DNA of 64,000 bases from assembly GCA_030035585.1 (NCBI GenBank), contig CM057477.1, forward strand, positions 60,307,447 through 60,371,446. Reading direction: 5' to 3'. Source of the DNA: Dugong dugon. Lineage: Eukaryota; Chordata; Mammalia; Sirenia; Dugongidae. Of the stretch, positions 11,157 through 22,268 are shown one piece after another. The position numbers and the translations under genes were made by a program. Each line of letters begins with the position of its first letter. The first letter of the stretch is position 1. The notes beneath the pieces were generated by a model. It saw only the letters and a program-made list of their open reading frames with translations. It was not told where the DNA came from and searched no databases.

Positions 11157-11362
11157 TTGTTGTTGTTCTTGCTGTTGGGTGCCATTGAGTCAATTCCAAC
11201 TCATAGCGACCCCATGTGGCACAGAAGGGTTTTCCTGGGTGTAATTTTTATGGGAGCAGATTGCCACGTCTTTCTCTCACGGAGCAGCTTGGTGAATTTG
11301 TACTGCCAACCAACCTTTTGGTTAGCAGTGGAGCATTTAATTGTTGCACCACCAGGGCTCCT
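11157..11362 (-). mobile_element. AfroSINE class A
   Basis: Tail at left (GGGTGCCATTGAGTCAATTC with GTTGTT repeats before it), head at right ending CACCACCAGGGCTCC. It abuts the target-site duplication of the RTE copy that follows. Confidence 0.9.
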
Positions 11363-11382
11363 TTTGCGTATATCATTTTATG

Positions 11383-12461
11383 CAAAGGCGTTCAACTGTG
11401 CGGATCATAACAAGTTAGGGATAACCTTTCAAAGAATGGGAATTCCAGAACACTTGATTGTGCTCATGAGGAACCTGTACATAGATCAAGAGGCAGTCGT
11501 TCAAACAGAACAAGGGGATACTACATGGTTTAAGGTCAGGAAAGGTGTCAGTCAGGGTTGTATCCTTTCACCATACTTATTCAATCTGTATGCTGAGCAA
11601 ATAATCCAAGAAGCTGGACTATATGAAGAAGAACAGGGCAGCAGGATTGGAAGAAGGCTCATTAACAACCTTCGATATGTAGATGACACAACCTTGCCTA
11701 CTGAAAGTGAAAAGGACTTGAAGCACTTACTGATGAAGATAAAAGACTACAGCCTTCAGTATGGATTACACCTCAACATACAAAACCCAAAAATCCTTAT
11801 ACAACTGGACCAATAAGCAATATCATGATAAACAGAGAAAAGATTGTAATTGTCAAGAATTTCATTTTACTTGGATCCACAATCAACACATATGGAAGCA
11901 GCAGTCAAGAAACCAAACGATGCATTACATTGGGCAAATCTGCTGCAGAAAAACCTCTTTAAAGAGTTAAAAAGCGAAGAGGTCACTTTGAGGACTAAGG
12001 TGCACCTGACCCAAGCCATGGTGTTTTCAATTGCGTCATATGCATACAAAAGCCTGACAATGAATAAGGAGGACAGAAGAAGAATTGATGCCTTTGAATT
12101 ATGGTGTTGGCGAAGAATATTGAATATATCACGGACTACCAAAAGAAGGAACAAATCTGTCTTGGAAGAAGTAAGACAGAATGCCCCTTAGAAGCAAGGA
12201 TGATGAGACTTCATTTCACATACTTTGGACATGTTATCAGGAGGGACCAGTCCCTGGAGAAGGACATCATGCTTAGTAAAGTAGAGGGTCAGCGAAAAAG
12301 AGGGATGCCCTCAACGAGATGGATTGACACAGTGGCTGCAACAAAGGGCTCAAGCATAACAATGATTGTGAGGATGGCACAGGACCGGGCAGTGTTTCAC
12401 TCCATTGTACGTAGGGTTGCTATGAGTTGGAACTAACTTGATGGCACCTAACAACAACAAC
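11383..12461 (+). pseudogene. 5-prime-truncated RTE-clade LINE with broken reverse transcriptase
   Basis: This is the 3-prime third of an RTE (BovB-like) retrotransposon; the encoded protein would copy element RNA at a nicked target. It begins inside RT motif A (YAKAFNCADH), so the first catalytic Asp is lost by truncation. Motif B (GVSQGCILSPYLFNLYAE) and motif C (YVDD, usually YADD) follow. The frame stops near 11816, then continues in other frames (11850-12191, 12101-12436) with the RTE C-terminal region (FELWCWRRILNI, YFGHVIRRDQSL). The nucleotide 3-prime end is a CAA repeat. An exact 12-bp target-site duplication, ATATCATTTTAT, lies at 11371-11382 and 12462-12473. It cannot make a working protein. 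Confidence 0.93.
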
Positions 12462-12784
12462 ATATCATTTTATCTTTCAGTGATCCAAGTCAAGAGACTT
12501 TATGTCATTGTGCAGAAGAGAAAAATCTAGTGCTGGAGGTGGGTGGGTGATTAGGGCAGTTAATAACTCGGATCTAAGTTCTCACAGCTCTTATGATGAT
12601 ACCATATTTCAATCTCCTCCAAAGTCAATATGCTTCCTCCTATACCATGCTGCTTAGAGGGAGAGACATGCACTGAATTACTTTATTAAATTACTATAAA
12701 TTGAAATCAAAGAGCTCTATTTGTAAAGACAACTAAAAATGAATAAAAAGACTTAAAGACTTGAGGTCAAGTTGCATTTCCTTG

Positions 12785-12975
12785 GAATCCCTGGGTGGTG
12801 CAAACAGTTAATGCCCTCAGCTGCTAATCAAAAGGTTGGGGTTTTGAGGCATCTCAGAAGAAAGGTCTGCTGATCTACTTCCAAAAAATCAGCCACTGAA
12901 AACTCCATGGAGCACAGTTCACTGTGACACACCATGACTTGGAGTCCACTAGATAGCAATTTTTTTGGGTTTTGC
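12785..12975 (+). mobile_element. AfroSINE class B
   Basis: Head AATCCCTGGGTGGTGCAAAC, then GGTCTGCTGATCTACTTCC and a shortened tail. TTGCATTTC flanks both ends. Confidence 0.87.
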
Positions 12976-13146
12976 ATTTCAATAGCAAAATGGTCAGAGG
13001 CAAAATCTAGTATTATTGCCATTCATACCTTGACAAGTTCTCTACATGATAACTGAGATCCTTGAACAAATTTGTTCACTTCTAATATAGACTTACAGGA
13101 TAAAGTTTGAAGATCAAAATTAGCAGACACTTACACATCTAATATA

Positions 13147-13309
13147 ACCCAAACCAAACCCGCTGCTGTAGAGTTGATTCTGACCCACAGTGACCCTATA
13201 GGACAAAGTAGAACTGGTAGAACTGCCCAGCAGGGTTTCCAAGGAGCTGCTGGTGGATTCAAACTGCCGGTTAGCAGCCGAGCTCTTAACCACTGTGCAC
13301 CAGGGCTCC
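13147..13309 (-). mobile_element. AfroSINE class A with exact target-site duplication
   Basis: Short class A copy. CACATCTAATATA occurs at 13134-13146 and again at 13310-13322. A small internal duplication (GTAGAACTG twice) is present. Confidence 0.92.
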
Positions 13310-13324
13310 CACATCTAATATACC

Positions 13325-14300
13325 CATCAGGAATTGTTTTGTCTAGAATATAGTCCTGTCACTTTTTTCTACCCAGAACATTCAAACAACCAAAAGGTTG
13401 TGATATCATTGATTTCAGTACAAGAATCCAACCAGAGAAAGGTTTCCCTTTGATTTCCACGGTCTTACTCATTGAATTGCAACAGCTGGATAGCAACCGA
13501 TTAGAATGTTGTACAACTCTTATTGGGTCTAAGCTTGGCTCCCTGAGACTTGGCACGGGGTGATGCGGAGTTATTTTCAGTGCACAACTTTTTTTCAAAT
13601 AGCTTCTTCAGAGACCACAGTTTTCATTCTTCAAATTATGGTGATTAGAATGGGGAAATTTGTGCCAGTTCAAAAATTTCTCTAAATATTGTGTTGCAAC
13701 TAGTTTTGCTTTCCAGCCAATTTTATGTGCTTGGCAAGCAAGTTATCGGCTAGACTATCTTCAAATGAAGCACTAGCTTTCACTTCCTCATGAGTGATCA
13801 GCCGCCTTGCACTTCAGAAGACACTCATTGCCCTGTGAGTTAGACATGCGAGAGGTCAAACCAATACTTCCCATACATGGTCTCCCATCCAACAATGCAC
13901 CACTCCACCTTTTAGCCCAGCTGATTCAAATGTTTTATTACAGCCTGTGACAAACAACTTTCCTACTCACTCAGAGCAAAGAATAATTGGTCTTGAATGA
14001 GGAAGTAGCGAATGATTTAATGTATTTATTGAATAGAGGAATGTAAACAGATAAAAAATGTTAGGCAGAAAAATGGGTAGCAGCTATTTTTAAGCCTTCT
14101 TTACTGCAGCCAGTTTACCTAAAGAACCTATGTCTGACATGATAAATTCAACAATTTTTCTTTAAGAAGTGAAAAACAAAACAAAACCTTCAGCTTCCTT
14201 TCTACTTTACTCATGCTTATATAGAAGCATTTTGGATGACTGACTACATTAAAGACAGGCTAAAAACCTATAGTAATCTAAATGTAGAAGAAAAGGATGG
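13325..14300. other. Mostly unique AT-rich DNA
   Basis: Nearly 1 kb with no repeat I can name and no convincing coding pattern. Confidence 0.45.
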
Positions 14301-14319
14301 GGCTACCTTTTTGTACAAG

Positions 14320-14557
14320 GAGCCCCGGTGGCGCAGTGGTTAAGAGCTTAGCTGCGAACCGAAAGGTTGCCGGTTCGAACCCACCAGCTGAACCCACCAG
14401 CTGAACCCACCAGCTGAACCCACCAGCTGCTCCTCAGCAGAATGATGTGGCAGTCTGCTTCCGTAAAGATTACAACCTTGGAAATCCTACGAGGCAGTTC
14501 TACTCTGCCTTATAGGGTCACTGTGAGTCGAGATAGACTCAATGACAATGTGGTAAG
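14320..14557 (+). mobile_element. AfroSINE class A with internal 13-bp tandem expansion
   Basis: Head GGAGCCCCGGTGGCGCAGTG, tail GGTCACTGTGAGTCGAGATA. Target-site duplication CTTTTTGTACAAG (14307-14319) and CTTTTTATACAAG (14558-14570). Just after the B-box-like segment, GAACCCACCAGCT is repeated four times. Confidence 0.93.
14377..14428 (+). repeat. Four tandem copies of a 13-bp unit inside a SINE
   Basis: GAACCCACCAGCT occurs four times in exact succession (14377, 14390, 14403, 14416). Other class A copies in the window have it once, so the expansion happened at this locus or in its source copy. Confidence 0.97.
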
Positions 14558-14570
14558 CTTTTTATACAAG

Positions 14571-15560
14571 ATATGCACGTGAGAAATAAGAAATCCACCC
14601 TCTGAGAAGAGAAGTAATTTTAATAGCTTGTTGAAACTGAAGTCTTACAACTGTGCTTGGTAAGCTTTTTTTCCTATATATTTTTTTTTCTCATGCAAAT
14701 AAAACCAAGAAAAACATACAGCCATGCAAACCCCACCTCAGATGAGTCTGAGAATATATGATTTCTCAGAACTCAGTTGGATTTACAGTCTATCTAATGT
14801 GGACTCTGCTCTTAGAAGATAAATATAGGAAATCTTTTCCAAATAATGTCGTTTTTGCTTAAAGCAAACACAGCTTTCTGGCTCTCCATACGTTCCTCAC
14901 CCTAGACTGTGCTATCCTCATTCCTAATTCTCTTCTTCCGTGTGTTAGCTCTAGGCCCTAAGAGGATGCTGGGTATACGATATGGACTCAGTAAATTTTA
15001 TGGAGTGAATATATGTGTTCTGGGGGGAAGAACAGCCCCCTTGTTGCATACAGGCAAAAGCTGCTTCACCACAGCTCAGCTTCTCTCCTGGCCTGAGCCA
15101 GGCCTCTGCTGTCAGGCATAAGCTGTATTCCAATCAGCTGTGTGTCACTTAAATGCTGGAGCAGTAACATACCCTCTAAGGGGCTGTGATGGGCACACTA
15201 GAGCCAAATTAGATGCCAGCATGACAAACGCAGAGCAGCCCTCCATTCCCTCCTTAGAAGAGAACGAGAGATGGCCCTGGAGGGTTTGACCTTGAACTGG
15301 AAAAAAAATTGCACGGAACACCTTTGTCCCAAGTCTTCTTTCCATACACCAGTACACACACGCATCCACACGCATGGATATCTGTTGTTCACACACACGT
15401 TATGATGGATGTCTATTGTTTCGGTGTGATCAGTATTCTTTGCCCATCTTCTGATAATAGAACTTTATGTATCTTTTAGGAATCACCTCTCTCTCACTCT
15501 CAGATCATGCTGTTTTTGTGTGGCTAACCACACTCGCCAGCCAGGAAAGTGCTAATCGCC
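14571..15560. other. Mostly unique DNA with an L2-like trace
   Basis: 14900-15003 reads like an L2 3-prime end (CTCTAGGCCCTAAGAGGATG, ACTCAGTAAATTTTATGGAG). CA-rich tracts at about 15350-15397. Nothing else assignable. Confidence 0.4.
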
Positions 15561-15675
15561 ACCACTATCATCATTGTAATAATAATTAGAGTATCTAATT
15601 TGCTGAGTGTGTGGTATGTACCAGATATTGTTCCAGGCACTTTAGAGAGAGTACTCTTTCGATTATTATACTAGT

Positions 15676-15881
15676 ATACCAGTTGCCATAGAGTTGACTC
15701 CAACTCATGGCAACCCCATGTGTGTCAGAGTAGAACTGTGCTCCATAGAGTTTTCGATGGCTGATTTTTCAGAAGTAGATTGCCAGATCTTTCTTCTGAG
15801 GTACCTCTGGGTAGGCTCCGACTTTCAACCTTTCAGTTAGCAGTCGAGTATGTTAACTGTTTTTACCACTCAGGGACTTCC
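15676..15881 (-). mobile_element. AfroSINE class B nested in MIR
   Basis: GTTGCCATAGAGTTGACTCC tail, CATGTGTGTCAGAGTAGAAC, GCCAGATCTTTCTTCTGAGG, head ending CACTCAGGGACTTC. Confidence 0.9.
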
Positions 15882-15893
15882 ATAAGTATTACT

Positions 15894-16101
15894 TTGTTGT
15901 TGTTGTGTGCGTCTCGAGTTGATTCCGACTCATGCTGACTCTGTAGGATAGAGTAGAACTGCCCTATAGGATTTTCTAGGCTGTAATCTTTATGGGAGCA
16001 GATTGACAGGCCTTTTCCCAAGCGGAGCTGCTGGGTGGGTTCCAACTGCCGACCTTCTGGTTAGCAGTCAAGTGCTTAATCGTTGTTCCACCAGGGCTCC
16101 T
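15894..16101 (-). mobile_element. AfroSINE class A nested in MIR
   Basis: GAGTTGATTCCGACTCATGC tail with GTTGTT before it; head ends CCACCAGGGCTCC. Separated by only about 12 bp from the previous SINE. Confidence 0.9.
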
Positions 16102-16262
16102 TAATAATACTCCTACAATCATTTTCTTAAAGATGAAGAAAGTGATTCACAGAAAGGTTAACTAACTTCCTGAAGGCTCACGAATAAAGGAACTGAGATT
16201 TGAATCTAGGTTGTCTAAATTAAGAGCTCCGTTATCTTAATCATATGCTAAAATGCCCTGGG

Positions 16263-17890
16263 GCAGGCCAATCACTGTATTATTTATTCCTGGCTATGGC
16301 AATTGGTTAACATATGGGCATGTGACCCAAGATTGGCCAATGAGAGCCTTCCTGGGACTTAAGCTGGAGCTATCCAGAAAAAGATATGTTCTTTTTCGCT
16401 ACAGTTGCTCAGCTGGTAGGATGTGGGTCTAGAGTCGCTTGTGGCTAACTTGCCTCTTACGGAAATGAGTGTGCCTGTTAATGAAGCCATCACAGATGAA
16501 AGCAGAGCTTAGAGTTGGAGAGAAAGACATTCCTAAGGATGTCATTTGAGCATCTGGATCTGTATATATCTAAAGTTAGACATTGCTTATTTTGCTTAAG
16601 CTGGTAGGAATTAGTTTTAATTGATGCACACCAGAGTCTGACCTAACACACACTTACATTCTCACTTTCTCTCCACATGACAGTTAAGAATCTTTTCTAA
16701 AACTCCTTGCAGTTCTAGTAGTCTATTGGTCAACCATTATTGGAAAGAGCTTTGTTAAATGGAATTCTGTTTCCCTGGAGCTGTCACCTGGTTATACTCT
16801 TTCTTCCTCAGCTGCATCTGTAAATAACCCCCAAAATTATCCAGAGTCAGATAGCAATTTGGATAGCATTGTTTACATCTTTGTCTCTCTTTGTCTGAAT
16901 CACAGAAAACTCAGGTTCTGCCTGCTTTTACTATGACCAGTAACAGGTGGAGCCAGTAGGGCTCAAACCGGAGACTCCATATAGCAGCCTTAAGTTTGCC
17001 TTGGTGCACAGTCTCACAAGGCTTCAGTGGAGTTGTTTGATAGGCAGCAATTGACCCAGGCAGAACCACTGGTTGGGCCATCCATGGTCAGACAGGCTGT
17101 GGGTTGCTCAGAAATAAGAGTCAAGACCAGATAAGAGGGTGAGGCAGGCTGAGGCTGAGGCACATCAGGAAGACAGAAACAAGCATGCCAAAAACCAAGA
17201 CCTGATTGTAAAAGGGGCAATGGTGTTGTTCTTGAACACAGGACCCCAAGAACTATGAAGGCAAAAAGGGATTGGTTGAAGTCCAGAAGGGCACTCTGGG
17301 GTTGACTTCTGCTGTTTTTACCACCCAGCATCCATTCTTCCTTGTTGTGATTACAGCATTCCCATTCTATTAAGAGACTTGCTCCCCGCTCACTCTTTGT
17401 ACATGTCGTTCCAGAGAAGCTGACTCATCCCTAGGATTCAGGGTAGAGCTTGTGCACCAGGCTAAGCCAATCATTTGATCCCTCAGCCTTTAGGATTGGT
17501 TCAAATTAAGCCAATCAGGGCCAATGACACTAAATCCTGGAATGATTGTTTGATGAGTTGGGAAAATGGACTTCTGCTTAGACCTGCAACCCAAAAAGAT
17601 ATAAGAGCTGATGCTGCTGTCATGATCTTATTACCATGTGAACCCAGAGTCTAAAGTCAACAGTGAGGAAGAGAGAGTTGTGAACAGAGGGAGAGAAAAA
17701 CTAAATCCGACTGGCATTGTTTGGACCCTGAATCCAGCTGAACCTGAAGCCATCAAGCTCAATCCTTAGACTTTCCAGTTATGTGAGTTAGTATACTTTA
17801 TTTTTATTTAAGCTAATTTGAATTGACGTTTTTTTTAAATCACTTGTGACCACGTGGGTTACTTGCTGATACAGGATTGCACACAGTCTC
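16263..17890. mobile_element. Old retroelement-like tract, family uncertain
   Basis: Two stretches (about 16263-16660 and 17335-17850) share the same order of phrases, for example GGCCAATGAGAGC and GGCCAATGACACT, and both end in a T-rich, gene-3-prime-like sequence. Probably two old copies of one family. 17219-17298 resembles 18739-18816. No coding capacity. Confidence 0.35.
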
Positions 17891-17973
17891 TCTCACTACT
17901 GAGACCAAATTTTCTATCCAAGCACAGCTCTTGAGCCAGGGTGGCTCACTCTCCATAAAAATGCCTTAGTTGT

Positions 17974-18482
17974 TGTTATAGATTGAATTGTGCCCTCCCG
18001 AAATAGTCAACCTGGCTAGGCCATGAGTCCCAGTATTTTGTGATTGTCCACCCTTTAGTTATCTGATGTGATTTTCCTATGTGTTATAAATCCTACCTCT
18101 CTGATGTTAATGAGGCAGGACTAGAGGCGGTTATGTTAATGAGGCAGGACTCATCTACAAGATTAGGTTGTATCTTGAGTCAGTCTCTTTTGAGATGTAA
18201 AAGAGAGAAGCAAGCAGAGAGACAAGGGAACCTCATTACCACCAAGCAAGAAGAGCCAGGAACACTCGTCCTTTGGACGAGGGATCTCTGTGCTGAGAAG
18301 CTCCTAGCCTAGGGGAAGGTTGATGACAAGGACCTTCCTCCAGAGCCGACAGAGAAAGAAAGCCTTCCCCTGGAGCTGGCACCCTAAATTTGAACTTTTA
18401 GACTGTGAGAGAATAAATTTCTCTTTGTTAAAGCCATCCACTTGTGGTATTTCTGTTATAGCAGCACTAGATAACTAAGACA
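17974..18482 (+). mobile_element. MaLR/ERVL-like solo LTR
   Basis: Starts TGTTATAGATTGAATTGTGC and ends GATAACTAAGACA, the MLT1-type edges. GAATAAATTTCTCTTTGTTA near the 3-prime end fits the polyadenylation region. Same family as 39834-40356 and 45100-45616. Possible 5-bp flank GTTGT/GTTGA. Confidence 0.8.
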
Positions 18483-19765
18483 GTTGAATATTTTTCCCTC
18501 AAATAAGTATTTAAAAGTCATACTCTCTGGATGAGAGCACAGGGAGAAGGTACAGGTGAACCCAGGAGTAGATTGATGGCATGATCATCAGGATGATACA
18601 AAAAGCCAAATGCCCTCTACTAATCATGCTTCCTGGGTAGAGAACTATCATGGGTAGTTCTCATGTGGGTGGGCCCTGTAGTCCTGCAGGGTAGCTCAGC
18701 ATTCAAAACTCAAGGTAAGACTATGGGATATCCAAACAATGGTGTGGTTCTTGGACACAAGATCCCAAGGATTATGAAGTGAAAAGGGGGTTAATTGAAG
18801 GCTAGAAGGGCCTGTCAAACAATCCATGAAAATACTGGTTTCCAATGATCACTGGAAGCTTCTGAGACTCATGTGTTCCAAGAATCCTTCTATCCACTGG
18901 CACTACCACCATGTGGCTTTTTATTGCCCAGATGTGTGTGTTGTTTGTGAAGTGTACATCAGTGAAGTCCTCTGGACTCCCTGGTTCTCTCATAGCCTGG
19001 GCCTTAGTATTTCCTGACCTGGTTTTTCCTGCTATTGCTGCTGGTTCAGGGAACATGAGGGAGTGGCCCATTGGCATCCCTGCCCAGTTAGCTGGCTAAT
19101 GGGAAAGCTCACCCTGCCTGGGGAAAAGACCTGCCTTGTCCACAGCTCTTTGAATATGTCAGCCTGGGCTAGTGAGTAAGCCAAGCATTGCTGTGTCCCA
19201 TCACACTTGACTCAGGCACTGATAGAAAGGAAGCAGGGCTGGGACCCTGCAGCCTCAATGGGAGGCTCCTGAAAGCTGTATCCATGGGGTATGGGTGGTG
19301 ACCCTGGTTTGTGTCTATGTCTTCTGCCCTGTTCACGGACAGTGTGGCAGCTGCCATCACACTGTGGAGGGCTGGGACAAGGGCACTGTTTTAGCTGTAG
19401 TATCAGTGGGCTGAGTCACAGAGGACTGGAATTGAGATAAGGCAGGTTGTTGGCAGATCCCTAAACAAGAATCAGGGAGGCAGGAGTAAGGCAGAGGAGA
19501 TTCACTGGTGGAAGTGGAGTGACAAGCTTGGTGTCAGATGGAGGCTCCTGACAGGAAATGTAGGCTGGGCTCTATATACAAAAATCAAGGGCAGAGAGTT
19601 GATAGCATGGACAGGCTTGCAAGGCCGGAGAAGCAATAGAAACAGGACCATGACTGTAGGCAGAATCCGGGACCATCCCCCATGAGCGGCACTTGTTGCT
19701 TTGCAGGGATACTGTAGGCAACTGTAGACTTTTATCACCCTTTAGCCTCCTCCTAGCCTTGCTCT
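18483..19765. other. Possible old ERV-derived sequence
   Basis: No frame longer than about 90 codons and no motif I recognise. 18739-18816 resembles 17219-17298 at roughly three bases in four, so part is an old dispersed repeat. Confidence 0.35.
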
Positions 19766-19767
19766 GT

Positions 19768-20125
19768 CCCTGGGTGGCACAAGCGGTTTGTGCTCTGCTG
19801 TTATGGTTAAGAGCTATGGCTGCTAACCAAGAGGTCAGCAGTTTGTATCCACCAGCTGCTCCTTGGAAACCCTATGGGACAGTTCTACTCTGTCCTATAG
19901 TGTCGCTATGAGTTGGAATCGACTCGATGGCAACAGGTTTGTTTGTTTGTTTTCATTAACCAATAGGTTGGTGGTTAGAACTACTCAGCGGTATCATGGA
20001 AGGAAGGCCTGGCAATCTGCTTCCATAAATATTACAGCCAATAAAACCCTACGGAGCAATTCTACTCTGTAGAATGAGGGGTTGCCCTGAGTTGCAATCG
20101 ACTCTATGGCAATTTTTTTTTTTTT
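19768..20125 (+). mobile_element. AfroSINE class B split by a younger AfroSINE
   Basis: Head TCCCTGGGTGGCACAAGCGG at 19768-19800; the rest resumes at about 19955 (TTAACCAATAGGTTGGTGGT) and ends at a T-run near 20120. Same orientation as the insert. Confidence 0.85.
19803..19953 (+). mobile_element. Short AfroSINE class A nested in class B
   Basis: ATGGTTAAGAGCTATGGCTG head, CTCCTTGGAAACCCTATGGG, GTCGCTATGAGTTGGAATCG, then GTTTGTTTGTTTG tail. Confidence 0.9.
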
Positions 20126-20129
20126 TAAA

Positions 20130-20789
20130 AGGCATAGTTCCAGGCCTTAAAGGTCCAAGGCCACACTGCTTCCTCTATCCTTTTTCCTCTAGAACCTCGT
20201 ATGCTGTTTAGTCTTCTCTAGTGGGCCCCTGGGGGGCTCATATGGGAAGATTGGCTTTACTTCTGGAGGCTGGAGTGGGGACACAGGGCTGGTTCTTCTG
20301 AAGCCTGGGGTTTCCAGTGGATTCTTCCTCTCTATACCCACTTATCCTTGGAAACTTGGTGTGTATTTAAGCCTCAACTGTTCCTTCAAAAGAAATCACA
20401 TTAGAGTTTTATTTTTTGGGATTTGATGTCTTCAAAACCATGAAATTTCTCAATGCCCATTGCTATTTGATTGTTTTAAGCAACAATATAAGGTGTAAAA
20501 TGCTATAAATTTGTTTAGGATTTATATCCTTCTTACTTACAAACAGGTCTTGGGGTAACTTAAAAAATAAGCATATATACACTGAGGTTAATGAAATTGA
20601 AAAAGAAAATTAACATCTACGTAGGACGAAACAAAACTGGTTATATTATCTGATACATCTAAATCAACCTGTTCCTTGGGAGATGCTATCTTTTTCCTGG
20701 TATTAAAAAGAACGTATTGTATATGTTTAAGTCTTAACACAAGCAACACTGAATCACTTAATGGACATTATCTTCAACAGCAGTTTCAG
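20130..20789. other. Mostly unique DNA
   Basis: No repeat or gene signature that I can assign. Confidence 0.4.
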
Positions 20790-21044
20790 AGACAGTGGGA
20801 TAGTGCTCATGAGTACAAGCTCTGATGGCAGGTTGTGTTGTTTTCAATCCCAGCTCTGCTGATTTCTATTGTGTGACCCTGGGCAAGTTGCTTACCTTCC
20901 TCAGGTCTCAGTTTTCCTATTTGTAAAATGGGGACAAAAATAGAACTCCTTTCATTTCATTATTGGGGAGATTAGGTGACTTAATATGTAAATAAATTAA
21001 GATAGTGACTGGAACATGGTGAATGATCAATAAATGTTACTAAT
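20790..21044 (+). mobile_element. MIR SINE
   Basis: Near full length: AATCCCAGCTCTGCTGATTT, GTGTGACCCTGGGCAAGTTG, CTATTTGTAAAATGGGGAC, GATCAATAAATGTT. Confidence 0.88.
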
Positions 21045-21061
21045 AATATTCTTGCTGTTTT

Positions 21062-22268
21062 TAAATTTTTTTTATTGTACTTTAGATGAAGGTTTACAGA
21101 GCAGACTAGTTTCTCATTCAACAATTAACACACATATTGTTTTGTGACATTGGTTGCCAACCCCATGACACGTCAACACTCCCCCCTTCTTTCTTTTTTT
21201 TTATTGCTGTAGTTTAAGTGAAAGTTTACAATACAAGTCAGTCTCTCATACAAAAATTTATACATACATTGTTATGTGACCCCAATTTCTCTCCTTAAAC
21301 TGTGACAGCACACTCTTCCTTTCCACCCCTGATTTCCCGTGTCCATTCAACCAGTCCCTAACCCTCTCTTCCCTCTCATTTCACCTCTGGGCAGAAGCTG
21401 CCCATCTAGTCTCATGTACCCACTTGAGCTAAGAAGCACACTCCTCACGAGTATCCCTCTGTGTTCCACAGTTCAGTTCAATCTTTGTCCGAAGAGTTGG
21501 CCCCAAGAAATGTCTTAGTTCTGGGTTGACAGAGAGTCCGGGGGCTATGCTTTCTGGGGTTCGTCCAGTCTCAGACCATTAAGTCTGGTCTTCTTACTAG
21601 AATTTGAGTTCGGCACCCCGTTTTTCTCATGCTCTATCAGGGACTCTCCGTTGTGTTCCCTGTCAGGGCAGTCATTGGTGGTAGCCAGGCACCATCTAGT
21701 TCTTCTGGTCTCAGGCTGATGAAGTCTCTGGTTTATGTGGCCCTTTCTGTCTCTGGGGCTAATACTTTCCTTGTGTCTTTGGTGTTCTTCATTCTCCTTC
21801 ATTCCAGGTGGTTGGGACCAATTGATGCATCTTTGATGGCTGCTTGCTAGCTTTTAAGACCCCAGATGCCACTCACCAAAGTAGGAAGCAGAACATTTTC
21901 TTAATAAACTTTGTTATGCCAATTGACCTAGATGTCCCCTGAAAGCATAGTCCCCAGACCCCCACCCCTGCTACTCTGTCCCTCGAAGTGTATGACTGTA
22001 TTCAGGAAGCTTCTTAGCTTTGGTTTAGTCCCATTGTGCTGACTTCCCTTGTGGTGTGTGCTGTCCTTCCCTTCACCTAAGATAATTCTTGTCTACTGTC
22101 TACCTCACACTCTCCCCTTCTTGACCTTGGGTTCCCCATTACCAGCTTTCCTGTCTCCTTCTGCCTTCTTATCCCTGCCCCTGGGCTGGTGCGCCCATTT
22201 AGTCTTGTTTTGTTTTATGGGCCTGTCTAATCTTTGGCTGAAGGATGAATCTCAGGAGTGACATCACT
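21062..22268 (-). mobile_element. L1 3-prime end, split by a second L1
   Basis: Minus-strand L1 3-prime UTR: the poly-T at the left is the reverse of its poly-A. Left part 21062-21190, right part about 22107-22268. Outer target-site duplication ATATTCTTGCTGTTTTT (21045) and ATATTCTCGCTATTTTT (22269). The copy at 55461-56207 has the same sequence uninterrupted at the break. Confidence 0.8.
21191..22106 (-). mobile_element. L1 3-prime end nested in L1
   Basis: Begins with its own T-run (21195-21206) and is flanked by ACACTCCCCCCTTCT (21176-21190) and ACACTCTCCCCTTCT (22107-22121). Short frames inside are UTR, not ORF2. Confidence 0.8.

Larger units (their letters stand above)
15563..16262 (-). 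mobile_element. MIR SINE interrupted by two AfroSINEs
   Basis: Antisense MIR: GGTATGTACCAGATATTGTTC at the left (15563-15672), then GATGAAGAAAGTGATTCACA and GAGATTTGAATCTAGGTTG at the right (16104-16262). The middle 430 bp are two AfroSINEs. Confidence 0.75.

Noticed and set aside
11157..11816. 219-codon frame as an intact reverse transcriptase gene
   Set aside because: The first 75 codons are an antisense AfroSINE, the RT lacks its N-terminal part and motif A Asp, and the rest is frameshifted.
14377..14428. Short direct repeats as a CRISPR-like array
   Set aside because: The units are contiguous without spacers and lie inside a SINE in vertebrate DNA.
21545..21850. Open frames on both strands in the 21.5-21.9 kb region
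   Set aside because: They lie in an L1 3-prime UTR that occurs again at 55.5-56.2 kb; neither frame has a recognisable domain and the frames are not kept between copies.
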